A stretch of 64,000 bases of DNA from Xenorhabdus vietnamensis (GTDB lineage: Bacteria; Pseudomonadota; Gammaproteobacteria; Enterobacterales; Enterobacteriaceae). Position 1 is the first letter of the stretch; every line of letters starts with the position of its first letter. Under the pieces are notes generated by a model. It saw only the letters and a program-made list of their open reading frames with translations. It searched no databases and had not been told where the DNA came from. Location: contig NZ_MUBJ01000001.1 in NCBI RefSeq assembly GCF_002127535.1, positions 1 through 64,000 of the forward strand. Reading direction: 5' to 3'. Positions 16,222-25,265 of the stretch are shown here, piece after piece. The position numbers were made by a program, and so were the translations under genes.

Positions 16222-17151
16222 TTAAGTATGAATTAATTTCATACCTTGTTTTATCTTTTTTTCAAGATGATCACTTATTTTAAGAAAACATAATTCTCTA
16301 AACCATTTATGCTCTGGATCTTGGTGATGCCTAGCATGCCATAGCAAATAATATTTTTGTGGATTAATATCAATTGGTAAATATTTCACTTGTAAATCAT
16401 ATCGTTGAGCAAAGTCCGCCGCAATATGAAGTGGTATAGTCAGAATAGCATCAGTTTTTAATAGTAATTCAATAGCGGCTTGGAAAAAAGGAACCTTGGC
16501 AGATATTCTTCTACTTAAATTCATTACTGATAATGCGTTATCGATAGAACTATCTTTATCACCACCTCCACTAACTATGATATGTTTGCTATTAATATAA
16601 TTGTCAATGTTCATTTCATTATAAGATTTTGAATGAGTGCTTCTAAATACTACAGCAAGCTGATCTTCAGCCATTATTTTACCATATAAATTATCAGGAA
16701 TAGAGTCGGCAATAGTGGTTGCTAAATCAACATTTAGCTCAACAAATTTGTTTATGTTATCTTTATTCCACAGTTTATATTCAATGCTCACACTAGGTGC
16801 ATCAGCTTCAATGCTACTCCAGATTGATGGCAAAATGTTTTGTGCCACGTAGTCACTGGATGTTAGGATGAAATTTCTTTTGCAAAAATTAGGCTCCATG
16901 GATTCTGGTGAATATAAATTATCCAATTGCTGAATCAATATTGGAAGTTGTTCTTTAAGTTTTTCTCCTTTTTTGGTCAAAATAAACTTATTTGCTTCTC
17001 TTAATATTATTTTATCGTGAAAATCCTCACGAAGCTGATTTAATGTCTTGCTAATTGCAGATTGCGTTACATTTAGTTGTTTTGCAGATTCAGTAAGATT
17101 TAGTGTTTGTAGTATTGATATTAATGTTGGCAATAGTTTATAGTTATTCAA
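16222..17151 (-). CDS. LysR-family transcriptional regulator
   Basis: A 309-residue regulator with an N-terminal winged helix-turn-helix (LTESAKQLNVTQSAISKTLNQLREDFHDKIILRE, residues ~19-52) and a periplasmic-binding-like effector domain. Sequence style is closest to NodD/LeuO-type LysR proteins. It lies on the same strand as, and upstream of, the phh and decarboxylase operons, separated by 940 bp that contain the MITE. It is the only regulator inside the cassette and so the likely controller, perhaps responding to Phe or Tyr. That role is inferred from position only. Confidence 0.8.
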   Translation of the reverse strand: MNNYKLLPTLISILQTLNLTESAKQLNVTQSAISKTLNQLREDFHDKIILREANKFILTKKGEKLKEQLPILIQQLDNLYSPESMEPNFCKRNFILTSSDYVAQNILPSIWSSIEADAPSVSIEYKLWNKDNINKFVELNVDLATTIADSIPDNLYGKIMAEDQLAVVFRSTHSKSYNEMNIDNYINSKHIIVSGGGDKDSSIDNALSVMNLSRRISAKVPFFQAAIELLLKTDAILTIPLHIAADFAQRYDLQVKYLPIDINPQKYYLLWHARHHQDPEHKWFRELCFLKISDHLEKKIKQGMKLIHT

Positions 17152-17369
17152 TTTATTTTTTCCAATTTAAGAATAAATACTTATTATAATAACAATGATT
17201 AATTATATTATTCCATTTATTAACCTATGGTGTTTAGATTGGAGTTTATGTAATTATAATCTGCATGAACACTGAATCTATGACTATGTAAACTAACATT
17301 ATGATAATAATAAGCACGCTATTTATGTTTATATGATATTTATAATTTATTTGTTGATTCTAAAGTAAT

Positions 17370-17435
17370 TATACAAATTTAACTTCAAGATGAGTCCTTA
17401 TATTACCCGTTGTAACTTGAAGTTTATCGAGTATA
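17370..17435. repeat. Palindromic MITE-like repeat, right of the aromatic cassette
   Basis: A 66-bp copy of the repeat at 8853-8936: begins TATACAAATTTAACTTCAAG and ends CTTGAAGTTTATCGAGTATA, sharing the internal TATTACCCGTTG. It has the same orientation as the left copy, so the seven-gene aromatic cassette is bracketed by direct copies of a short palindromic repeat. Confidence 0.7.
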
Positions 17436-17479
17436 GATATTGACTATTATATATTGACTATAAAAAAAGTAACTTTTAT

Positions 17480-17590
17480 ATGTCCATCATCCTTCAATTT
17501 AGTTCTTTATTGGCTATGTTCGCTTACTTAGGCTATGGCTATCTGTTCTTCCAAGGATTTACTCCTTTGCTTCGCGATTCAAGAAAGTAA
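17480..17590 (+). CDS. 36-residue hydrophobic small ORF (weak)
   Basis: ATG at 17480 opens a short ORF encoding a Leu/Phe/Tyr-rich segment (FSSLLAMFAYLGYGYLFF) ending in a basic tail RDSRK. It could be a small membrane peptide. The ribosome binding site is poor and no homologue is recognised, so it may be chance. Otherwise 17436-17764 contains nothing I recognise. Confidence 0.2.
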   Translation: MSIILQFSSLLAMFAYLGYGYLFFQGFTPLLRDSRK

Positions 17591-17764
17591 ATCTATAGGG
17601 TAAAGGAATTTAGCTACTATACTCCATTGTCAACCTACACTTTGGGAAAACCTACTGTAGTGAAGATGTTAGTAGGACTTGTAGAGCACAATTGATTTTC
17701 AGCCAGAAAGATTTTTGCTTAATGCTTTGACCTTCTTTGGTGTACTGACGCGCTACGCTTGTCT

Positions 17765-17808
17765 TCTCGGTTTTGTCCGGCTAATACATTAACCAGACAA
17801 AACCGAGA
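17765..17808. terminator. Perfect 13-bp hairpin
   Basis: TCTCGGTTTTGTC (17765-17777) and GACAAAACCGAGA (17796-17808) form a perfect 13-bp stem with an 18-nt loop. No long T-run follows. It sits between the cassette boundary and the P4-like replication region and could end transcription leaving the primase gene or be a structural element. Confidence 0.4.
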
Positions 17809-17879
17809 ATCTGAAAACACCATGCCAGCCAGAAAAAACTTTTTCCAAAGCCCACCCTATTAAAGAATTAGGGATAAAA

Positions 17880-18105
17880 CTGTTCACCCTGTTCACCTCT
17901 GAATATTTTTATTTAAATTCATGTTGTTAAATGGTGATAACTTGAAATCAGACTCATCACCACTCTTCACCAACCGTTCACCTTCAAATCAGGAAAAGGT
18001 GAATAGTGATGAAGACTTGTGAACAGTTTAAAAATAACCATTCACCTTATAATACGTTGATATATATGGTTTAAATTACAAGGTGAACAGTGGTGAACAC
18101 TTTTT
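17880..18105. other. P4-like replication origin/crr with GGTGAACAG-type iterons
   Basis: Multiple copies and variants of GGTGAACAG and its complement CTGTTCACC lie in both orientations: two inverted copies at ~17882-17898, variants at ~17957-17989, GGTGAATAG and TTGTGAACAG at ~17999-18025, ATTCACC at ~18041, and GGTGAACAG plus GGTGAACAC at ~18082-18100. Phage P4 alpha protein binds iterons of this type in ori and crr. The cluster is immediately downstream of the alpha-like gene, as expected for a P4-type replicon able to replicate after excision. Confidence 0.75.
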
Positions 18106-18142
18106 TATATTTCTTTGAAAATTATCATAAATAAAGAAAAAA

Positions 18143-20578
18143 TTATTCTTTTGGCAGGTCATTCCTTATCAGTTTTGGCATCCACTCAATGGCAGTGTCA
18201 ATATTCAGGCTCAGATTGCTACGAATGCCGTATTTGCTTTTCTTGCGCAGGTAATGCTGGCTGTACTCAGACAGTGCGCCCGGCATATCCATACCAAAAC
18301 GGGTCACGGAAACAGGTTTATTCAGATTGTTACCTTTCATGTAAGCAAGGTAAGCGTGATAAAGGTACTTACGGGGATTGAACGGTATAATCTCCGCATT
18401 ACCGATTAACAGGCCGTCAGTTTCATTAGACACAATCAGGTAGCCACAGAAATCAACTAATGGATCGGTGCCACGCTTGATATCCAACGCCTCCGCAGAT
18501 TTTTGCTGTTCTGCCAGTAAACGCCTTGCAGTTTGTGGGTCAGCAAACCGATGAAGCAAATGCCGGATAATCACCGGCAATTCTGCTGCGATTTTATCCC
18601 GTAGAAGTGGATCACGTTCATTTTCGGGCACAACTTCGGAAAAATTGAAAATCACCCGACGCCGCGATACACCACCACTGCGATCACTGAAACTCATGGC
18701 ATTATTGTTTACCGCCAATACCACGGCAGGAATGCGGGTTGAATAAGGTTGTTTATGCTTCGGGTCGATAGCCACTTCATCCCCGCCTGTAATGGCTTTG
18801 ATACCGGAGCCATCGCCCACATAGCGGATCTGGTCCGGCAGGATAATCAACGAATATCCCACAATCAGTGCCCGTTCCCGTGGATTTTCCAGTGCGGCCA
18901 TACTCGCAGAAACAGTGTTGCCTTTGCCTGCCAGCATTGAACAGATTTCAGCAAAGATGCTTTTGCCACTGCCTCCGGCACCCGTGATTTCCAGAAACAA
19001 CTGCCAGTCGTAACGGTTCGCCAACACCATAAACAGGGCTGCCAGTACGCGATCAAATTTGTTCTCACTGTTAGCGGTTGCCCGATTGAGCCATTGCCAG
19101 AACCGTGGGGCATGGCCTTGCAGGGTTTCTCCCGAAACAGGGGAATTGAACGCAACATCATTGGCAAGCAACAACCAGTCACTTTTACGATGAGGCCGGA
19201 ACTGACAGGCTTTCAGGTCAAACACGCCGTTACTGAATCCGATTAAGTGGCGTTCTGGTGGTTGCATCATAGGAAGCTGCAATTTCAGGGCATCTACGGC
19301 AGAGCTGATACCATGCGGTGAGTAAGGCAATTTTTCTTCCATAAAGGCCGCGACCATTTCCCGTTTTAAATCGCGATCACTGACCGGACACCAGACAATA
19401 CCGTCATAGTGATGCACGGTTTCCGAAGCGCCATCCAATGCTAAATCACCGTCATAACGCGCCAGTAATACTTCTCCGCGCTGGCTGGCTCCCATCTGGC
19501 ATAATGTCAGCTTGGAAGATTCGGTATCATTAGATTGAGCGGCTGCTTTTTTCTTTGTTGGTGCGGGTTGATAAAGCCCCTGAGTAAAGGTCAGCTTTGT
19601 CCTTTCCACACCATATTGTTGGCGGTAATCATCCCAGTCGGCTTTGTGCTCTGTCGGTGGTAACGTAATCCAACCGCTAACCGCAATAGCGGCTTTTTCT
19701 GCTGAGATCCTGCCGATATTCACTTTTGGTTTGCCGTTTTTATCTAGTTCGTCGGGATGATGCCAGTCGTTATCTGCTGCAAGAATGATTTTGGTGTCCG
19801 GCCAGCGTTCCCGAACAGCGTTGGCGACCGAAAATAAATTGCCGGCATCCAGTGCCGCCAGAACGTTGCCTTTATAGAGCTGGTTAACCGTCAGTGCCGT
19901 GGCGTAACCTTCGGCAATAATCACTGTGTCGGGAAACTCTTCCATTTCTGACAGAGCAATAAACGCGCCTTTTTTCTGGCTGCCGGACAGTAATTTTTTC
20001 TCGCCATTGGGTTTGATAATCTGCGCGCCGGTGATTTTTTTATCCAATGTTGCCAGTGCCAACACCATTGAATTGTCGGGCAACAGCCACTGAGGGCAGT
20101 GCAGCCCTTTTGTAGTCAGATAAGGCGACTGCCCGGCGACCGTTTGCTTCATCAGAGTTGCCACGCTTTCGGCAATGGATGGTGTCGGATAAGTGATTTC
20201 TCTGGCGGGCTTGGATTCGGGCAAAGGCAATGCCAGTGCATCCGCGACAACTTTAGCTGCTTCTGTAATTGTGATCCGATTGGTTTTTGCCACTAAATCC
20301 AGTCCATCGCCATAGTTCGGAGCATCACACTGGCGGCAGTGCCAGTTGCCGTGATGATGGTCGTCGATAAAGTGAAAACGGTCAGTGCCACCGCAGACAG
20401 GGCAGGCACCGTGCTTTCCTTTTGCCGGTATCTCAATGCCACAGGCAGGCAGCAGGTTTTGCCATGAGTACATAGCCGATGTTTTGACGGTCTGGATCAG
20501 GTCAATCGGTTTTTGGTTGCCTGCTGTTTTTTGAACTGTAAATTCAGGGCGAGTTTGGGTATGCTGTGTATCAGCCAT
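18143..20578 (-). CDS. P4 alpha-like primase-helicase
   Basis: An 811-residue replication protein. In order: an N-terminal primase zinc ribbon (CPVCGGTDRFHF ... WHCRQC, residues ~60-90), a Toprim-like segment (VIIAEGYATALTVNQL, ~residue 218), a D5/SF3-type helicase with Walker A GAGGSGKSIFAE (~residue 536), and a C-terminal region that in P4 alpha binds origin iterons. P4 alpha is 777 residues, so the length fits. It synthesises primers, unwinds DNA and recognises the origin. GGTGAACA iterons lie just downstream and alpA is 109 bp upstream. The gene is intact, which suggests the island could still replicate autonomously when excised. Confidence 0.9.
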   Translation of the reverse strand: MADTQHTQTRPEFTVQKTAGNQKPIDLIQTVKTSAMYSWQNLLPACGIEIPAKGKHGACPVCGGTDRFHFIDDHHHGNWHCRQCDAPNYGDGLDLVAKTNRITITEAAKVVADALALPLPESKPAREITYPTPSIAESVATLMKQTVAGQSPYLTTKGLHCPQWLLPDNSMVLALATLDKKITGAQIIKPNGEKKLLSGSQKKGAFIALSEMEEFPDTVIIAEGYATALTVNQLYKGNVLAALDAGNLFSVANAVRERWPDTKIILAADNDWHHPDELDKNGKPKVNIGRISAEKAAIAVSGWITLPPTEHKADWDDYRQQYGVERTKLTFTQGLYQPAPTKKKAAAQSNDTESSKLTLCQMGASQRGEVLLARYDGDLALDGASETVHHYDGIVWCPVSDRDLKREMVAAFMEEKLPYSPHGISSAVDALKLQLPMMQPPERHLIGFSNGVFDLKACQFRPHRKSDWLLLANDVAFNSPVSGETLQGHAPRFWQWLNRATANSENKFDRVLAALFMVLANRYDWQLFLEITGAGGSGKSIFAEICSMLAGKGNTVSASMAALENPRERALIVGYSLIILPDQIRYVGDGSGIKAITGGDEVAIDPKHKQPYSTRIPAVVLAVNNNAMSFSDRSGGVSRRRVIFNFSEVVPENERDPLLRDKIAAELPVIIRHLLHRFADPQTARRLLAEQQKSAEALDIKRGTDPLVDFCGYLIVSNETDGLLIGNAEIIPFNPRKYLYHAYLAYMKGNNLNKPVSVTRFGMDMPGALSEYSQHYLRKKSKYGIRSNLSLNIDTAIEWMPKLIRNDLPKE

Positions 20579-20687
20579 AATTTTTTACCTTACGAATGGT
20601 TATTGGTTAAACGCCCTGTCAGTGTTAGCAGCACTTCGGGGCGTTGTGTTTTTATGTTACGTGTCTTATGTCATCGTCTTTTCTGTG

Positions 20688-20885
20688 TTATGCCGCCCGC
20701 GAATCTGCAATCCGTTGGGCGATCCAGTTATCAATTTCTGCTTCAATAAAAGCCACTGAGCGAGGTCCGATTTTGACTTGTTGCGGGAATGCGCCGTCGC
20801 TAATCAGTTTGTAAATCCACGCTTTGCTGTAACCCGTTCTGCGCTGCACTTCCGGCAAACGAATAAAGTTTGTCTTTGCTGTCAT
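20688..20885 (-). CDS. alpA: AlpA-family regulator/excisionase
   Basis: A 65-residue MerR-like DNA-binding protein: NFIRLPEVQRRTGYSKAWIYKLISDGAFPQQVKIGPRSVAF is the canonical AlpA pattern. The start was taken at the ATG at 20885, which has AGGAAA upstream; an upstream ATG at 20927 lacks a binding site. In P4 (Vis) and E. coli, AlpA-type proteins regulate the integrase gene and promote excision. The position between integrase and primase genes, all on the minus strand, matches satellite-type islands. Confidence 0.85.
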   Translation of the reverse strand: MTAKTNFIRLPEVQRRTGYSKAWIYKLISDGAFPQQVKIGPRSVAFIEAEIDNWIAQRIADSRAA

Positions 20886-21030
20886 TGTTATATTTATTTT
20901 CCTGTTACCGAGTCCTTGAGCGCTCATCGTGGACGTTATTTGATGACAGGCGGATTATTTAAAAAACAAGACTTAATGAACAGCGTTAATTGTTTTTCTC
21001 CCGATGAAAATTAACGGGGTGCAAATCGTA

Positions 21031-22302
21031 CTATCGATTTTTCCTGTCGCGCAGTGGTTTGGCGAAGTCATACGGTGTAATGGATTTTTCCCGATTCGCA
21101 TCCAGATAATCCGCCCACCACTGCACCATTAGCCGTCGTTCATCCAGATGTTTGGAGGTGTGAATATACGCCGCTCTAACGTTGTTGCGTTCGATATGGC
21201 TGAGTTGACGCTCGATGGCATCATCGCTCCACAGGCCGGATTCCCCCATTGCACCACGCGCCATTGTGCGGAAACCATGCCCACAGACTTCGGTTTGGGT
21301 ATCGTAGCCCATCGCCCGTAATGCCTTATTAACGGTGTTTTCACTCATGACTTTCGCGGAATTATGATCGCTGGGGAACATGACTTCGCAGTTGCCACTC
21401 AGTGCCTGTAACGCGTTGATAAGCCGGACAGCCTGACGACTCAACGGCACAATGTGATCGGTTTTCATTTTCATGCCACGTTCAGAAAAGCGAACGCCTT
21501 TAATCGGTTGTCTTGTGGCGGGAATTTTCCACACCGCATTTTCAAGGTCGATTTCCTGCCAGCGGGCAAATCTCAGTTCACTGGAACGGACAAACGTCAG
21601 CAGTGCCAGTTCTACCGCTATTTTGGTCAGCAGGCGCCCGCGGTAAACAGACAATCGGTTCAGGAAATCCGGTAAATCTTCATGAGGCAGGGCAGGGTGA
21701 TGGCGTGATTTTACGGTGGAAAGTGCGCCAGCCATATCACTGGCAGGGCTGGATTCGAGAATATCATTCTGGACAGCATAACGCATGATAGCCGTAACAC
21801 GTTGTTGCAATCGCTGGGCGATGTTGTGTTTACCCGCATCATCAATGGTTTTGACGGGGGCTAAAAGCTGGCTGGTGCGTAATGTGGTAATATCATGTGC
21901 GCCGATATGCGGGAAAATATATTGCTCAAGGCTGCGTAGCACTGTTTGGCTATGTCTGTCGCTCCAGCGTTTGTTGCTGGCGTGCCATGCGCGGGCGACT
22001 TCTTCAAACGAATTGACTTTGGCGGGCGTTGGGGTGCCTTTCTTTTCGGCTTTGGGATCGATGCCTTGTGCCATCAGCTTTTTGGCTTCATCCCGTCTGG
22101 CGCGTGCATCGGCTAACGACACCGTTGGATAAACGCCGAACGCCAGACGATCTTCTTTCTTATCGGTCGGGCGGTAATACTTCATGCGCCAGTATTTTGA
22201 GCCGCGTGACGAGACTTCTAAATAAAGACCGCCGCCATCGGCGAGTTTGTAGGTTTTTTCTTTGGGCTTTGCAGTTTCGATTTGTCGTGCGTTTAGTTTC
22301 AT
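21031..22302 (-). CDS. P4-type integrase at tRNA-Phe
   Basis: A 423-residue tyrosine recombinase. The start was set at the ATG at 22302 because MKLNARQIETAKPKEKTYKLADG is the family's N-terminus; the open frame continues to 22512 but runs into the att/tRNA sequence. Arm-binding (DUF4102) domain at residues ~1-85, core-binding ~100-190, catalytic domain ~205-390 with Arg in LTFVRSSELR, HGFRTMAR (HxxR), a second His (LSHIE) and nucleophile Tyr in AAYIHTSKH. The gene reads away from tRNA-Phe, 165 bp from its 3' end, and its stop lies 103 bp before the alpA region. It appears functional. Confidence 0.92.
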   Translation of the reverse strand: MKLNARQIETAKPKEKTYKLADGGGLYLEVSSRGSKYWRMKYYRPTDKKEDRLAFGVYPTVSLADARARRDEAKKLMAQGIDPKAEKKGTPTPAKVNSFEEVARAWHASNKRWSDRHSQTVLRSLEQYIFPHIGAHDITTLRTSQLLAPVKTIDDAGKHNIAQRLQQRVTAIMRYAVQNDILESSPASDMAGALSTVKSRHHPALPHEDLPDFLNRLSVYRGRLLTKIAVELALLTFVRSSELRFARWQEIDLENAVWKIPATRQPIKGVRFSERGMKMKTDHIVPLSRQAVRLINALQALSGNCEVMFPSDHNSAKVMSENTVNKALRAMGYDTQTEVCGHGFRTMARGAMGESGLWSDDAIERQLSHIERNNVRAAYIHTSKHLDERRLMVQWWADYLDANREKSITPYDFAKPLRDRKNR

Positions 22303-22467
22303 TATTAAGGGCATCCTTGTAATCGAACGGTAAGTGCCCCGAATTATGCCCTTCGCTGCATCTTGATTGCAACAGACGAAACTAGACCTAAAAATAAGAA
22401 TGGATGTTGATTTTGCTGGATTTAGCAGGAATTGTTTTACTGGGCTGGACTTCACTGGAAGTTGAAG

Positions 22468-22490
22468 TGGTGCCCGGAGGCGGAATCGAA
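22468..22490. other. attachment site core within tRNA-Phe 3' end
   Basis: The last 23 nt of tRNA-Phe (TGGTGCCCGGAGGCGGAATCGAA read on the plus strand) recur at 7064-7085 with one base deleted. Integration restores the tRNA gene, as usual for P4-type integrases. The two copies delimit the 15.4-kb island. Confidence 0.85.
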
Positions 22491-22543
22491 CCACCGACAC
22501 GGGGATTTTCAATCCCCTGCTCTACCGACTGAGCTATCCGGGC
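22468..22543 (-). tRNA. pheU: tRNA-Phe (GAA)
   Basis: 76 nt with encoded CCA. On the minus strand it begins GCCCGGATAGCTCAGTCGGT; the anticodon loop reads TTGAAAA with GAA, and it ends ...CCGGGCACCA. The acceptor, D, anticodon and T stems all pair. The location beside yjdC-dsbD corresponds to pheU of E. coli, the locus used by SPI-7 and many other islands. Confidence 0.97.
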
Positions 22544-22671
22544 TAACGGGGCGCATTAAACCGTATTAAGCCTAATCCGTCAAACACTTTCTACGAAAAA
22601 ACTATGAAAAATGATTGGTTGCTCTATTTTTATACCAATTTAGTGTGGTTATTCAGCTAGGCTGCTTTTTA

Positions 22672-23244
22672 TTAACTTAATGCCCCATTTTTTCGGCATT
22701 TTGCGATGGTTAGTATATCTTGTGCCAGGAGTTTCGCTGTGCCCACATCTTCCAGTTCTCTTTTCACTAATAGTTTACTGAGGCACCCTTCAAGAATAAG
22801 TTCCATCTGTTTGGCGACTTGCTTACTGTCGTCAATATCAAGTTGTTGCAATAATTCTTCCGTGTAATGGAAAGAATTTTGTTTTTGCAATTCTGCCAAT
22901 TGGTGAATTGGATGGTCAACGTTAGGAAAAGCACTGCAAGCAGCAATGAACAGACAGCCCGGATAACGATGTTCTTGGACTTTTTCTTTGAGGGCATCAT
23001 AGCGTGCCAATAATTTTTGCTCAGAGCTTAAGGTTTCATCCAGCAAGGTTTGACGTTGCCAAACCTCAATCTGTTGGCTGTGATAGCGAAGACAGTCATA
23101 AAGCAGCGCTTCACGATCGGGCCAAAAATGCTTTATCTGGCTAATATCAATATTCAGGGGAGTTAAAAGTGTCTCCAGTGTTGCTGATAGCCCTTGCTGT
23201 TCTAGCGAGTTAAGAACATGTCTAAGCACATATTCACGTTGCAC
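22672..23244 (-). CDS. yjdC: TetR-type regulator YjdC
   Basis: A 190-residue protein. The N-terminus (MQREYVLRHVLNSLEQQGLS) and ISQIKHFWPDREALLYDCLRYHSQQI form the TetR-type DNA-binding region, although it is more divergent than canonical members. RYPGCLFIAACSAFPN and AKQMELILEGCLSKLLV match E. coli YjdC. It lies 18 bp after dsbD on the same strand, as in E. coli, so the two are probably co-transcribed. The target is not known from sequence. Confidence 0.85.
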   Translation of the reverse strand: MQREYVLRHVLNSLEQQGLSATLETLLTPLNIDISQIKHFWPDREALLYDCLRYHSQQIEVWQRQTLLDETLSSEQKLLARYDALKEKVQEHRYPGCLFIAACSAFPNVDHPIHQLAELQKQNSFHYTEELLQQLDIDDSKQVAKQMELILEGCLSKLLVKRELEDVGTAKLLAQDILTIAKCRKNGALS

Positions 23245-23262
23245 AGTAGCTCTCCTTCCAGA

Positions 23263-25053
23263 TTATTTTTGTTGTAGGTTTTGTTGTAGTCGCTGTAGTT
23301 GCCGATTAAAACGCTGTGCGTCCATGAATCCGTTGACTTGCAAATCGGTTAGCTCTTTTCCCTGCGTATCAAAAAATAAGATAGTGGGAAGCCCATACAC
23401 ATTCAGTTTTTGCAACAATTCTTTCTGTTTTGGGCCGTTATCTGTGACATCCGCTTGTAACAAAAGGAATTGGTTCAATTGTGCCTGTATTTGTGGATCA
23501 CTCAAGGTATATTTTTCAAACTCCTTGCAAGCTATACACCACTCAGCATACAGGTCCAACATAATCGGTTTATGGCGATTCTCAGCTAAAATTTGGTTTA
23601 ATTCTTGCCAATTATTGATTTGTTGAAATTGCAGGGTGGTTTTTTGCTGTTCTGCCGTAGGGCTTCCCCACACCCAATCTTGCAAAGGGCGTGAAGCGAT
23701 AAGAGCCAGAGTCAGTAAGATAATCTGTAAGACCCGCAGCCAGCCATTTTTGCTGCCTAGTGTTAATGCAAGTGCCCAACCAAAGAAAGATACAGCTAAT
23801 AGGCTCCACAATCTTATGCCCCATGTGTCGCCAAGCACCCGCTCAAGCAGGAAGACTGGCAGAGCCAATATAATGAATCCGAAGGCTTCCTTGACGTACT
23901 GCATCCACGGGCCACTGCGTGGCAGAAGTTTGTGGCCAAATAGTGTGACTGCGATAAGCGGCAGGCCCATTCCCAATGCGTAGAGATACAGAGTCAACCC
24001 TCCGACCAATGTATTACCGCTTTGGGCGATATAAAGCAAAATAGCACTGAGCGGTGCGGTAGTGCAGGGAGAGGCTATTAACCCCGCTAAAGCTCCCATA
24101 ACGAATACGCCAATGTAAGAGCCGCTTTGCTGTTGATTGCTCCAATTCACTAAACGAGTTTGGACAGAAGAAGGAAGCTGTAATGTATATAGCCCAAACA
24201 TTGATAAGGAGAGCAAGATAAACAGCACTGACAGCCCTACAAGAATGTAAGGGCTTTGCAGAGCCGCCTGAAATTGCAAGCCGGCAGCTGCAATAACTAA
24301 ACCAAGTACAGTATAAGTAAGTGCCATCCCCTGAACGTAACTTATGGCGAGCCAAAAGATCCGTTTCAGGCTTTCAGGGCGTTTTTTCCCCAAAATAATG
24401 CTGGAAATCAGCGGATACATGGGCAGTATGCAGGGAGTAAAAGCAATTCCAATGCCAATTAACAGCGCCCAAAGTGGCGAAAATGGGGCACCATGGGGTT
24501 TGGGGGAGCTATCTCCCTGTTGCACAGATTCTTGTGAGGAGACATTTTCTTTATTTGTATTCGCCGTGGTGTTAGCTGAGATCGCGGTTTCATTACTGAG
24601 CTGGTTGGAGGCAACAACGGCTTGCAGTGGTACGTTTAGGGTTTCAGGTGGATAACAATAACCCGCTTCTGCACATCCTTGATAAGTAACCTGAAGAGAG
24701 CCATTGTTGGTGGCGGATAGGATAGGGATATTAATACGCGCTGATTTAAAATAGACCTCTGTCTTACCAAAAAACTCATCTTTATGATCGATGCCTTTGG
24801 CATGTGTAATTTTACCCAATGATGTTTCTTGATTGGGAGTGATACTGAATTGTTTTCGATAGAGGTAATAACCGGGCTTGATATTCCAGTTCAGTATGAG
24901 TTTATTTCCTTGTTGCTGAAAATCAAACATGAATGCCTGATCAGCAGGAAGGTAGAGACTTTTCTCGGATTGTTCAAACAGTGCGCTAGCTTTGTTAGGA
25001 GACAGAGCGATACCGCTGAATAGGAGAAACAACATGAGAATACGTTTCATCAT
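23263..25053 (-). CDS. dsbD: Thiol:disulfide interchange protein DsbD
   Basis: A 596-residue inner-membrane reductant shuttle. The open frame extends to 25221, but [23 protein letters not shown] forms a signal peptide starting at 25053/25050, so that start is preferred. It has an N-terminal periplasmic domain with CAEAGYC, a central membrane domain of eight helices with the redox cysteines in [10 protein letters not shown] and [10 protein letters not shown], and a C-terminal thioredoxin domain with [10 protein letters not shown]. It moves electrons from cytoplasmic thioredoxin to DsbC, DsbG and CcmG. In E. coli cutA lies between dsbD and dcuA; here only ~210 bp separate them and cutA is absent. 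Confidence 0.93.
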   Translation of the reverse strand: MMKRILMLFLLFSGIALSPNKASALFEQSEKSLYLPADQAFMFDFQQQGNKLILNWNIKPGYYLYRKQFSITPNQETSLGKITHAKGIDHKDEFFGKTEVYFKSARINIPILSATNNGSLQVTYQGCAEAGYCYPPETLNVPLQAVVASNQLSNETAISANTTANTNKENVSSQESVQQGDSSPKPHGAPFSPLWALLIGIGIAFTPCILPMYPLISSIILGKKRPESLKRIFWLAISYVQGMALTYTVLGLVIAAAGLQFQAALQSPYILVGLSVLFILLSLSMFGLYTLQLPSSVQTRLVNWSNQQQSGSYIGVFVMGALAGLIASPCTTAPLSAILLYIAQSGNTLVGGLTLYLYALGMGLPLIAVTLFGHKLLPRSGPWMQYVKEAFGFIILALPVFLLERVLGDTWGIRLWSLLAVSFFGWALALTLGSKNGWLRVLQIILLTLALIASRPLQDWVWGSPTAEQQKTTLQFQQINNWQELNQILAENRHKPIMLDLYAEWCIACKEFEKYTLSDPQIQAQLNQFLLLQADVTDNGPKQKELLQKLNVYGLPTILFFDTQGKELTDLQVNGFMDAQRFNRQLQRLQQNLQQK

Positions 25054-25265
25054 AAGGTAATCTTTAACCTGCCTGTATCGTGGGTTTGATTCGTAAACTT
25101 TATCAAAACCTGAACTATAACCGATGATGTTTATAGCCGAAAGCCAATTGTATAATATTAAGGCAATCCTATGTTTTTTTGAAAGGGAAGAAAGTGCAAG
25201 GACGGGGAAGTTCAGGGGCATATCAGCCCCTGAAATAACGTTTCAAAATATTCGATATTATGAAG

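Noticed and set aside
22303..22512. N-terminal extension of the tRNA-Phe integrase ORF
   Set aside because: The extension runs through the att site into tRNA-Phe; the family N-terminus begins at 22302.
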